NCBI RefSeq assembly: GCF_000003605.2
Contig: NW_003136333.1
Location: 284,935 to 295,493 of the forward strand
DNA from: Saccoglossus kowalevskii
Lineage: Eukaryota > Hemichordata > Enteropneusta > Harrimaniidae
Direction: 5' to 3'
Length of the DNA: 10,559 bases
The notes below the pieces were generated by a model that was given only the letters and a program-made list of their open reading frames with translations, was not told the origin of the DNA and did not search any database. The position numbers and the translations under genes were made by a program. Position 1 is the first letter of the stretch; each line of letters begins with the position of its first letter. Of the stretch, positions 1 to 8,953 are shown piece by piece.

Positions 1-816
1 TGATTAAAGTAAACTCCAAAACTTTGAGGTAAACTTTGTGGTATATAAAGATTTGTCTCAGTTGTAGTTAATAATTGTTTAATATACTCCAATCATATCA
101 ACTTCCAATCAATTATGATTAACTAGAGTATTTTTCCTACTGTGGACAAATGATAGTGAACACTCTACAGTATCTGAGTTACCCAACTAAGAAGTAAAAT
201 AGTTGTGTTACTTGGATATTCTAGCATTGACGTCTGTTGATTCATTAAAAGACAAGACAATACTTTAAAAATGAAACTTACAACTAAAACAAAGACGATT
301 TTCAGGTGTTAAAATATATGCATATATTAAATACAAGTTGATGAAGATGTTGTAAACTTTTATCACTGCCTTCACTTCTCTTTACTGGATATCTGCTTGC
401 TTCCACAAAAACAAAAATATGTTATATAATTCTATATTTAATTATCTAAAAATAAACATAGAAAAGTTGAAACTAGTATGATGATGACAAAAATCTATAT
501 TTGCATATTGTAAACAAAATGTTGATGAACTGAATTCATGGATTGATTTGGGACTATGTTTTCCAGAACCATGCTCACATATTACCAGTATTCAATGTTT
601 TTGATTCAAAATATGTGACACATTGCATTTTTACAAAACTGACATTCAGATTTTCTCCATTAGTGGACATATATAACCATCTGTCAACAGAAAACAACAT
701 GCTACTAAGGCTACCTAAGTAGGTTGACAAACCAATAAACTCCTGAAGTTGACCACCTAAGCTACTGGTAAAATACAGACAGCTGTGGAATAAATATTTT
801 TCAGAATATTATAAAA
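1..816. other. AT-rich gene-free DNA
   Basis: I see no long open frame, RNA gene or tandem repeat here on either strand. Stop codons are dense in all frames and the base composition is strongly A and T. A TATATAAAG string at 42-50 looks like a TATA box, but the same string recurs at 5261-5269, so it carries little weight. The segment is best read as intergenic or intronic. A short exon could be missed without splice-aware prediction. Confidence 0.6.
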
Positions 817-1012
817 TACTTTAAAATATTTTTTTTTTTAGCTGAAATTAATTTTCGCTGAAATAACATTTTGGGTGTTTTGTATGAAGTTTATTTTCAG
901 TGATTTTGATGGCTTGAATGTAAAATATAGGAAAAAAGGTACATTTGCTGGATTTTATTTTCACTGAATCATTCCTTCAGCGAAAATAACGAAATTGAAA
1001 TATTTTACAGTA
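817..1012. mobile_element. MITE-like foldback element, TA-flanked
   Basis: Seen: the ends are inverted copies of each other. The left end at 817-831 reads TACTTTAAAATATTT. The right end at 998-1012, reverse-complemented, reads TACTGTAAAATATTT, which matches at 14 of 15 positions. Further in, ATTTTCGCTGAA at 851-862 pairs exactly with TTCAGCGAAAAT at 977-988. Related motifs fill the middle: TTATTTTCAGTGA near 891 and TTATTTTCACTGA near 955. The left arm is about 10 bp longer, largely because of a run of 11 T at 829-839. A TA dinucleotide sits at each outer edge, which fits a TA target-site duplication as made by Tc1/mariner-type transposases. The element would then be 819-1010, about 192 bp. 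It has no coding capacity and must be non-autonomous. The family is inferred; a chance AT-rich inverted repeat is the alternative, but the GC-bearing inner motif argues against that. Confidence 0.55.
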
Positions 1013-2459
1013 TAATGTTTTTATGCGTAACGAAAATTTAAAAGTTTTTTAAATAAGATCATGAAAGGTATATCACATATATGCAAATAAATTGAACCAT
1101 GAAACAACAACAACATGTTTTTGTTCGGTTCAGATCAGGATACAAAATAATAATTATCCAGAGGAATGATGCTCAGACATGTTTAATAAGCAGTGAACAT
1201 GTTTGAGTAATTAATGATAATGACAAAAGTTGTCGTCATTTCACCATGTTGACTAAAAGAATAAAAGAAAACATATATTCAAATCATTGTACACTGTGTT
1301 TGTGAAAACTTCAACCTAATTGGCAGCGAAAACTTGTTAGAGAGAAATTGGAGCAATTATTGATACATCATGTCAACTAATTGAATGAAATTGAAATGAA
1401 AATATTATATCAGAGCCGGCATATGAAAGACAAACTCTATTTTTAGTGCAATTGCACGCACAAGAATTATGAGAACAACAATGACATTTTTCATTACAGG
1501 TGATGTAACAAGAAATTATCAAACCCAACAAACAAGACAATTGAGGGATGTGTTCAATGAAAGGCTCTTTTCTGAAAAGCTATTCTTCAAATCAGTAGAC
1601 CTTCTCACAATGGTAAATTCAACAAGTTTGATTCAAAATTAATATAGAAATTTAAAAAATGATGATGTCATAACTGCCTGACAAATTTGTGAGATGAATA
1701 AGTTGTTACTCTGAATGTTTTGTGTAACTAACTAAAATGTTTTACCAATATTGGACAGAATTTTTGTGCAAACAAACTATTTGAAAAGTGCTTCTTTTCA
1801 ATTACATTCAACCACAATAAATATTTCCAGTTCTATGAAAGGAATGTTACTGGAAAATGATGGCAAAACAGTAACGTTCCTGGTCATCTTGGTTTATAAA
1901 AAAACACAAAGAAACTATGTAATGCATAATACAAATTTGTCCCTGCTTAATGTAATTCTAATCTAAATAATCCGTTTTTGAGATACTAATATATACACAC
2001 AAGAAAACAAATCCTAAGGTGTATAAAACAAATCTAATAAATGATTGTTATTATTCTCATTTGTTAAAACATAAAAAATAAGTACAATTTAAATAATGCA
2101 TAGACAGAATCATCACATATGTCAATAATAAATATATAATTTTTCAATTATTAATATTAATTACCAATATCTATTAATATTGTATCATTACCATTCATAA
2201 ATGATACTGCATAAGACAATAGTAAACCATACCTAAGTCATAAGATGACTTAACTGTGCACTTTAACGTGCAATGAAACATTAGAAATTACGTGTAAATT
2301 GTCACTTTTCAAAATTACTACACAAAATTATTCCGATTGAATCTAACATATGGTGCATTCATTCTCTAACACTCGCCTATTAAAGATCTCAATTTATAGC
2401 TTGTCACAGCTGTAAAAAGAACTTAATATGATGTGAATTACTATGACAACCACATTGGG
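1013..2459. other. AT-rich gene-free DNA
   Basis: No gene is supported. A 71-codon open frame at 1751-1966 starts at TTG, and its product resembles nothing I recognise. The stretch around 2000-2200 is extremely AT-rich, with many TAATATTAAT-type strings, and ends in a small perfect hairpin at 2182-2207. Nothing else structured was seen before the tandem array that begins near 2460. Confidence 0.6.
2182..2207. repeat. small perfect inverted repeat
   Basis: GTATCATT at 2182-2189 is followed, after a 10-base loop, by its exact reverse complement AATGATAC at 2200-2207. The stem is AT-rich and only 8 bp long. No U-run follows and the setting is eukaryotic, so there is no reason to call a terminator. 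It may be a chance palindrome in AT-rich DNA. Confidence 0.35.
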
Positions 2460-2848
2460 ATACCAGAGGGTATGAGAATAATTTCCAATGAGGATAGATA
2501 GGTGCTAGGGAGGAATAATCCCCATTAAGCATAGATAGGTGGAGGGGCGAGAGAAAGAGAGAGAGAAGAGAATAGATGAAATGGAAATCCAAAATAAGGA
2601 TAGACGAGTGGAAGTGAGAGAGAGAAGAGAATAGATGCAATGGATAATCCTTAATAAGGATAGATGGGTTGCGGTGAGAGACAGGAGGGCATGGATGGTA
2701 GGAATAATCCCTCAATAAATATAGATGGGAGGAGAGAAGGGGACAGATGGAATAGATAATCCCTAGTACAAGGATATTGGGGTGGGAAGAGAATAGATGG
2801 TAGGATTCATCTTCCAATAAGGATAGATGGGTGGAGAGGAGGGAACAG

Positions 2849-3303
2849 TTAAAATAGATGGTAGGGATAATCCTCAATGGAGATAGATGGGAGGAGAAGA
2901 GAGAAAAGATGGAATAGAAGGTAGGGATAATCTCCAATGGAAATAGATGGGATGAGAAGAGGGAAAAAATGGAAAAGAAGGTAGGGATAATCCCCAATGG
3001 AAATAGATGGGATGAGAAGAGGGAAAAGATGGAAAAAAAGGTAGGGATAATCCCCAATGGAGATAGATGAGATGAGAAGAGGGAAAAGATGGAAAAGAAG
3101 GTAGGGATAATCTCCAATGGAAATAAATGGGATGAGAAGAGGGAAAAGATGGAATAGAAGGTAGGAATAATCCCTAATAGAAATAGATGGGAGAGAAGAG
3201 GGAAAAGATGGAATAGAAGGTAGAGATAATCCCCAATAGAAATAGATGGGATGAGAAGAGGGAAAAGATGGAAGAGAAGGTAGGGATAATCCCCAATGAG
3301 GAT
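2849..3303. repeat. homogenised core of minisatellite 1
   Basis: Across this part the anchors at 2867, 2927, 2987, 3047, 3107, 3167, 3226 and 3286 are 60, 60, 60, 60, 60, 59 and 60 bp apart, and neighbouring units differ at only a few bases. Units outside it vary in length and sequence. A uniform centre with decayed flanks is the usual outcome of recent unequal crossover or slippage in the middle of an array. Confidence 0.85.
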
Positions 3304-3711
3304 AAATGAGAGGAGAAGAAAGGTTTGAATAGATGATAAGGATAATCCCAAATAAGGATAGATGGAAAGAGAAGATGGAAAAGATGGAATAACAGGTAGG
3401 AATAATCCCCATTAAGGGTAGATGTGGATTGAAGGGAAAAGATGGAATAGCAGGTGGGAATATTCCCAAATAAGGATAGATAGGGAGTGAAGTGAAAAGA
3501 TGGAATAGATGGTATAGGGATAATCCTTAATGGGGATAAATGGGAGGGAACAACTGGAATAGTAGGTAGGAATAATTCCCGATGGAGATAGATAGAAGGA
3601 GAAGAGAGAAAAGATGGAATAGATGATACGGATTATCCAAATAAGGATAGATAAGGAAGACAAGAGAACAGATGGAATAGAAGGTAAGGATAATCCCAAT
3701 TAAGAATTGGT

Positions 3712-3722
3712 GGGGGGGGGGG
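3712..3722 (+). repeat. run of 11 G inside minisatellite 1
   Basis: Eleven consecutive G residues interrupt a degenerate unit near the 3' edge of the array. This could be a slippage expansion of a GGTGGGG-like part of the unit. It is also a likely sequencing-length error site. A second G11 tract lies at 7948-7958. Confidence 0.8.
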
Positions 3723-3907
3723 CAGATGGAATGGAAGGTAGGGATAATTCCAAACAAGAGTAGATAGGGGAGAGATAATCCCATATAAGGATATGTGGGG
3801 AGAGAAGGGAACAGATGAAATGGAAGGTAGGAATAATCCCCAATAGAGATAGATAGATAGAGAGAAAGAGACGACAACAAATAGGATAGATGGGTGGGAG
3901 GGATAAT

Positions 3908-4289
3908 TATAGTATGTACAATGTCATATTTATTTGGAGGGGTCCCATGAAAATATTGGTAGTCTTTAACAATTATGTACATCATCATCATGGTTCTTGA
4001 CATTTAAATAATAATCTCATAAACTAATAATAGTAAGAAGGAAAGAAAACAGGTACATATTCTAATTCTCAAAGATTGTTATCAGATTGGTAATTCTTAT
4101 CAGCAGGTGTGATGATATCCCCCATATAAACACTGGTTGTTGAAGTCTCTCTCAAAGTCATACAGCTGAGTGGTTTGTTTACTGTACTCACAATCTCAAT
4201 AAATAGTCATGTGTGTATACTAAAAGGAGATGTACTCACAAGAAGTTTAAATCACTTGGTTGAATAATCGGATAATTTAACATTTGTCT
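3908..4289. other. spacer, no gene seen
   Basis: Unique AT-rich sequence follows the 60-bp array. A frame entering from the array on the minus strand starts at an ATG at 4003, but its first ~30 codons are ordinary spacer and the rest is repeat. A short ATCATCATCATGG string at 3981-3993 is the only local simplicity. Nothing else was recognised. Confidence 0.55.
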
Positions 4290-5044
4290 GTAACATATAG
4301 AAAGTTCAGGACAGTGAAGTGCATCCAACGCAGTAGCAAAAAACCCACAAAATTAGTCTGGCAGGCTGTATCCATTCTCCATTGTTACATTGGGCATGCA
4401 GTGACAGAGTTGACACTATGCATTTGTCAATATTGGCTGTACTTTGATCAACTGATATTAGCCACTAACTGTACAGATTATTCCATTTTCATGAGTAGGG
4501 GAAGTAGCAATGAGGGACACTGTTAGAATCTCATGAATTGGCAAGCTATGCGGCTTCCCCCATGGTTTTAATGCATTAACCTGCCAGCAGCTTGTAGAGA
4601 ATTACCCAACCTATCAACATACAGGAACCCTAAGGAATGTCAGTGTTTACAAACTACACATGCCAGAGTGACTTGGAGTCAGAATTACCTTTCTGTGCCA
4701 GGTCAAAGGTTGCTGACAGAAAGCTGTTTCACATAGCAGAGTTACCAATCTGAGTGTGGGTATAGCAAGGCGTCTAGAGGACACTATGACCCAATAAACA
4801 TTGTAAACAAGTTATCACAACAGGAGAATTGCATCCTCAGCAAGGTTACAAATTACCTTGGGGATATGAGTTGATGACTGGCTTTGTACTCATCTGTTTA
4901 ACTTTTGATACCAAGAAAGAAACAAGGCAATAAAGAACCAATCATCGCATAATGAACTGCATTAACATGGATAGCATCTAAGTACCTTATACTATAACCC
5001 TTGATTTGTAAATAACTGTTGCTAAGCTACACTGCCCTGGGCAG

Positions 5045-5080
5045 CCAATCCAGGCATCTGTACCTGGTTGTCATGGAAAC
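5045..5080 (+). promoter_or_regulatory. CCAAT box plus RFX X-box-like motif
   Basis: CCAAT at 5045-5049 (context GCAGCCAATCC) lies 17 bases upstream of GTTGTCATGGAAAC at 5067-5080. The second string fits the RFX X-box pattern RYYNYY, spacer of 1-3, RRNRAC, with an AT spacer, and differs from the palindromic ideal GTTGCCATGGCAAC at two positions. RFX factors control ciliary genes in animals and act with NF-Y at some promoters. Whether this site is used is inference only; no gene start is visible nearby. Confidence 0.3.
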
Positions 5081-5124
5081 TAAGCCTAGCTGTACTTAGA
5101 ATCTGCTCAGTGTCCTTAAGCCAC

Positions 5125-5138
5125 ATTGGCATGGTAAC
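5125..5138 (+). promoter_or_regulatory. second, weaker X-box-like motif
   Basis: ATTGGCATGGTAAC keeps the CATGG centre and the right half-site GGTAAC of an RFX X-box, but has one mismatch to the degenerate pattern in the left half. It lies 58 bases downstream of the better match at 5067-5080. Two such sites close together are a little less likely by chance than one, but this stays a motif match. Confidence 0.2.
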
Positions 5139-5140
5139 AT

Positions 5141-5778
5141 AGCAGTTAATTATGCAGAAAAAAGTCCTGTTACAATTGGTTCGTCAAGGAGAAGTAGTTC
5201 ATTGATTTGGTGCAGTTAATACTTAGTGTTTATTTAAAACACTGACATCAAAGACCCAACTATATAAAGTACGAACCTCATAAAGTGCTACACTACGTAC
5301 TGTCCTTCTCCCTTGTTTTTAAATCTGTCTATAAATCGCATACAGGTGCTGCATTGCTTAACGTACAGAATGATAAGGTCAAAATATTAAACTAATGTCA
5401 TTTTTAGTCACACTAAAATGTGAGGTCTGTTTTTTTTAATTTTGTGTACTTAATTTAATTACAATTTGAAACAAAAATATGGAAACAATTAGGTGAACAG
5501 AAACAAAAATAGACTCTTAGTATTTAACTCATGTAAAGAATGTTCTATTTACTTTTGCGGGGTCCAAAGGGTGGTCTTTGGTTTGATTATTCCACCCACA
5601 CGCTCACTAATTATTTATATATATTGTCACCCCTCATTCTCAAATGGTGAGGTCTTTGAAACACATCAGATGGGCATGACATTGCTTAACTGGCAGATGG
5701 AGCAGATCAAAATACCACGCATAAACCATAACTGATTTTAACGAGCTTTGAAACATATCGTAGTATTTTGGTAGAAAT
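5141..5778. other. spacer, no gene seen
   Basis: Composition returns to AT-rich. An 80-codon frame at 5493-5735 starts at GTG, and a 68-codon minus-strand frame at 5640-5846 starts at TTG and runs into the next minisatellite. Neither product resembles a protein I know. A TATATAAAG string at 5261-5269 could be a TATA box about 180 bases after the X-box-like motif, but no exon is seen downstream. Confidence 0.5.
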
Positions 5779-6106
5779 CCAGTACATACTGTGTTGAATG
5801 CAATCAAACAGAGCTCACAGAAAATACCTGTGTTGAATGTAACCAATCAGAGCTCATCAGAAAATACCTGTGTTGAATGTAACCAATCAGAGCTCATCAG
5901 AAAGTACCTGTGTTGAATGCAATCAAACAGAGCTCACAGAAAGTACCTGTGTTGAATGTAACCAATCAGAGCTCATCAGAAAATACCTGTGTTGAATGTA
6001 ACCAATCAGAGCTCATCAGAAAATACCTGTGTTGAATGTAACCAATCAGAGCTCATCAGAAAATACCTGTGTTGAATGTAACCAATCAGAGCTCATCAGA
6101 AAACAC
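5779..6106. repeat. minisatellite 2, 39/40-bp unit, 8 copies
   Basis: Units start (at TGTGTTGAATG) at 5790, 5829, 5869, 5909, 5948, 5988, 6028 and 6068; the ten or so bases before 5790 are a decayed unit end. Two variants alternate. Variant A is 39 bp and carries GCAATCAAACAGAGCTCACAG-type sequence (at 5790 and 5909). Variant B is 40 bp and carries GTAACCAATCAGAGCTCATC (the other six). The order is A B B A B B B B, so the first A-B-B block repeats at 119 bp. The last four B units are nearly identical, which points to recent amplification. Each B unit holds AACCAATCAG, a full match to the NF-Y CCAAT consensus, which variant A lacks. Each unit also has a GAGCTC palindrome. A GTG-initiated frame at 6029-6232 is derived from the array and is not a gene. 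Confidence 0.95.
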
Positions 6107-7938
6107 ATTACCACACAGTATATGCTTTTCAGGAGAGATAATCTAAAGCCGCTATGCAATGCTAATCCATATTTACATGGAAACTGGGATGAAATTAACT
6201 TTTATTATAATTATGTAATATTTACAAAGTGATGTGGATAATTTTGAGCATCATTTTAAAATAATTGTATTTAATATTACAACTTGATAAATATGGTATG
6301 ATTTATGATAAACTAGACAAAAAATATTAACAGTATTCTTTTAACTGACTACACCACCAAAGGTGTCACATTACATTTGATATGAGTCCATCACACGTAT
6401 ACACTGCATAAAAAAAATCACTGCATAAAATTTGAAGATTCAATAATTATGCCACAATATGAATAGTGTTAAGTGTTTATTATTTAATTTACAAGTATGC
6501 AGGTATACTTATCAAAAATGAGGTAAATTTAATACTAATTTACAATTGAATAGAAATTTGTATTGCTTTGTAATTGCTTGGTTAATTTTTTTTTTTGAAG
6601 AATCATATTTTAATTTATGACTATCTTGATGTTGCAGAAAGTGAACATCAAATATTGACTATCAATTAATTAATTAACATTAATTACACTGTGAATACAT
6701 ATCACTAACTTATGAAATATTGTCCGTTAAAATTTTCATGAACACTCAATACTTAAATCCTGGCTTAGTTTCGGATTAATATTTTCCATAACTGCTGTCA
6801 ATCAAGAATAATATGCACACATGTCTATTGTCCTTCCCTCCCTCTAATTAATGGGAAGATCTAGTTGAGGACAGAATAGTTGGTAGATATTTTGATAAAG
6901 CATCAGCATCTCAGTGTGCAACTTCAGCAAAACTACCTTAAATTAACCAGTTTATGTCTCAATAGTTTTTTTTTCAATTTTTCATGAAATATTTTTTTTA
7001 CAAAAGAAAACATAAAGGGAACAACAATCTTTGTTATGTTTCTTTTCATAACTTTCATGTTTCACTTTCCTTTCAGGTTTCACTTTTTACGTTGTTTCAA
7101 AGGCTAAAATTATTAGAGGGAAAAACAACTGCATGACAAATAAATGTGATCATATATTCTAGCCAAGGCATACCCTATAACATAATGGTTTAGCCCAGTA
7201 CATTGTTTTTGTCCAGATATGCATTTTACTGCAAACAAAACAATTACTGGTTGAGTCAGGTGCTAGCTAGTATTGTATCCATCCAATAAATAAGTCTATA
7301 AATTTTAACATCTCAATATAGCCAAGTACACAATGGCTGCCACACATGTCTAATAGCACGTACATCAGAATTACCAGGCAGCATGTGCCATGCAACACAG
7401 CAACATGTTTTTTTATAACGTGATATTTATATATATGTTGTAAAACACTTGACATAAGCCATCGTCATGGTGTGCTGCCCCAAAACAAATATTTTTTTAC
7501 CTTTAAAGTATACTGTTCTCAATTTTATGAGGCAATTGATTTCAAATCTGATAGCCGCTTACTAAATATGTATTTATTTTTAAAAATGTTCAATATGTCA
7601 AATTATTATTCAAGTCACAATACAAAACTTACATAACTTTCATATTTTTTTATAGTTTTTTGGGGGTCAAAAATTCAGTATTTATTGTGTTATCAAGATG
7701 AACAACCGTAGTCATTCGTTTATTACAGCTAATGAGATGCACCTCTCATTTGCATACGTGTGTATGTATAGATCGATTAATATTAGAAATATAAACAATT
7801 TTCAGTAAATGTTCATTTTAAATGATTGAATATATTTATTTGCAAAGTTGATTTGAAATGAACGAAACTTGACATAATTTTTACGTCACTGAAGGGTGAT
7901 TTTAATATAACTTAAAGTTAATTTTAATATGACTGAAA

Positions 7939-7958
7939 TTTTTTTTTGGGGGGGGGGG
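7939..7958 (+). repeat. T9-G11 homopolymer junction
   Basis: Nine T residues at 7939-7947 run directly into eleven G at 7948-7958. The flanking bases (ACTGAAAT before, AGTGATTTTGAT shortly after) weakly resemble the interior of the foldback element at 817-1012, so the junction may be slippage inside an old copy. Tract length is prone to sequencing error. Confidence 0.7.
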
Positions 7959-8940
7959 TGACCAAATGGTAATCTTTTAGTGATTTTGATCCTGATACAT
8001 TTGAAAGTAGATGTTTTAAGGTCGACAAGTGAAGTGATTAATGATAGTATTTTTCAATTTGAAATGAACAAACAAGCTTCACTCTTTGGTTTATATCAGA
8101 CTAATAATCTTGGGTTTCTAATTATTGGGAGGTACCCATAAATCATTGCTTCAATCTCATCAATCTCATCACAATTCATGACTGAGAAACGGGTAATGAA
8201 TTCTAATCTGAAAGCAGATATTGCTAGATAGAATTTGTTTTGACTTTTTCAAATTTCACTTCCGATAAGCAGGCTCCTGCACATGGCATCGGTTGACCAA
8301 TGAGTTTGTATATAGTTTTATAATTATAGATATCACACCCTGTACACAAGCAATACAGTGGGGTATTTTTGAATTCTGAATACATCCCAGTGATCTTGTT
8401 ACATCGCTTGTTTCATTCTTGCTACAACTGAATAAATGAGGCATACCAAAAATGTCCATGAATTGCACAACCATAAATCCTTATGTCACATCACCCGTTT
8501 TTTTTTTTTATGATTATGAACAATACCAACATAATGTAAAGTTTGGTACAATAAAACAATAAATCAATTCATTGTACCATACTGTACCATTGAACTTGTG
8601 CACAGTAAATATTCTAACTTCAGTTATTGCTTTAATATAACACTTTATCTAACTTACAACCATACACTACAAACTGCTTCTTTTAACCCATCTCATCAAC
8701 ATTCTTTTTATTGTTTTCCTATCAATTCTTAGTTGGACCAAATAAACATACATTGCTATAGACTACAGGTCTTGATTAAATTGAATCAAATTATTATAGA
8801 AAAAATCATTTCATAAAAGGTGACTAAAGTTGACTTTGAGATTTGAAGAATTAAAAATCTTTCAACAAATAGACTATAGAGGGCATATATCACATCCTTC
8901 CAACAATAATGTGACTTCCAAATCATCAGTAAATTGTTCT

Positions 8941-8953
8941 CATAGTAACTATG
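8941..8953. repeat. 13-bp palindrome
   Basis: CATAGT and ACTATG flank a single central A, giving a perfect dyad. It could be a protein-binding dyad or chance. The next bases, GGTGAC, make the right part of the string look like an X-box half-site, but the left half does not fit. Confidence 0.3.

Larger units (their letters stand above)
2460..3907. repeat. minisatellite 1, ~60-bp unit, ~25 copies
   Basis: Seen: a purine-rich + strand unit recurs about 25 times. Each unit runs roughly as GGATAATCC, then CAATGGAAATAGATGG, then GATGAGAAGAGGGAAAAG, then ATGGAATAGAAGGTAG. The ATAAT anchor, or its decayed form, falls at 2478, 2515, 2585, 2644, 2704, 2756, 2806, 2867, 2927, 2987, 3047, 3107, 3167, 3226, 3286, 3342, 3402, 3460, 3520, 3572, 3632, 3690, 3744, 3775, 3833 and 3903. 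Spacing is 59-60 bp in the core and 31-70 bp toward the edges. The unit has a weak internal dimer: AATAGATGGGATGAGAAG resembles AAAAGATGGAATAGAAG. Because 60 is divisible by 3 and the minus strand lacks stops in the unit, long open frames of 315, 206, 95 and 158 codons appear on that strand, with a hydrophobic 20-residue periodic product in two overlapping frames. I read these as artefacts. A cytosine-poor strand of this kind may also form unusual DNA structures (inference). Confidence 0.95.
4290..5140. other. less AT-rich unique segment, possible regulatory DNA
   Basis: By eye this stretch has clearly more G and C than its surroundings and is rich in TG and CA dinucleotides. It has no tandem repeat, and no open frame longer than 80 codons; that one, at 4284-4526, starts at TTG. 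The change of composition could mark an old transposon copy, a regulatory element under constraint, or an untranslated or non-coding exon. Motifs cluster at its 3' end: CCAAT at 5045-5049 and X-box-like sites at 5067-5080 and 5125-5138. A DR1-like string, AGGTCAAAGGTTG, lies at 4700-4712. I do not recognise a SINE: no tRNA A and B box pair was found, and no poly-A tail with flanking duplication. Confidence 0.4.

Noticed and set aside
1751-1966. 71-codon + strand open frame
   Set aside because: TTG start, chance length in this amount of sequence, no recognisable domain.
2404-3351. 315-codon minus-strand open frame
   Set aside because: It lies almost wholly in the 60-bp minisatellite, starts at TTG, and a second minus-strand frame is open over the same bases. 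The 20-residue periodicity comes from the DNA repeat.
2849-3469. 206-codon minus-strand open frame
   Set aside because: Second phase of the same minisatellite, with a TTG start and the same low-complexity product; no family recognised.
3412-4003. 95- and 158-codon minus-strand frames
   Set aside because: Both are mainly repeat-derived. The longer one starts at a real ATG at 4003, but only its first ~30 codons are outside the array and they look like spacer.
4284-4526. 80-codon + strand open frame
   Set aside because: TTG start and no recognisable domain. It lies in the less AT-rich segment, where longer chance frames are expected.
5171-5200. GGTTCGTCA as a tRNA-type B box of a SINE
   Set aside because: It does not fit GGTTCRANNCC, and no A box, tail or flanking duplication was found around it.
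5261-5269. TATATAAAG as a TATA box downstream of the X-box-like motifs
   Set aside because: The same 9-mer occurs at 42-50 and a near copy at 9063-9071; it is expected in AT-rich DNA and no downstream exon is seen.
5493-5846. 80-codon + strand frame and overlapping 68-codon minus frame
   Set aside because: GTG and TTG starts, no similarity recognised, and the minus frame begins inside minisatellite 2.
5779-6106. CRISPR-like array (regular ~40-bp units)
   Set aside because: Units are contiguous and similar over their full length, with no unique spacers between conserved repeats. The same holds for the arrays at 9071-9350 and 9601-10559. The setting is eukaryotic.
6029-6232. 67-codon + strand frame
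   Set aside because: GTG start inside minisatellite 2; the first third is translated repeat.
7267-8474. Minus-strand frames of 62 (7267-7455) and 72 (8256-8474) codons
   Set aside because: They start at ATG but have chance lengths, no recognisable motif, and no neighbouring exon-like sequence.
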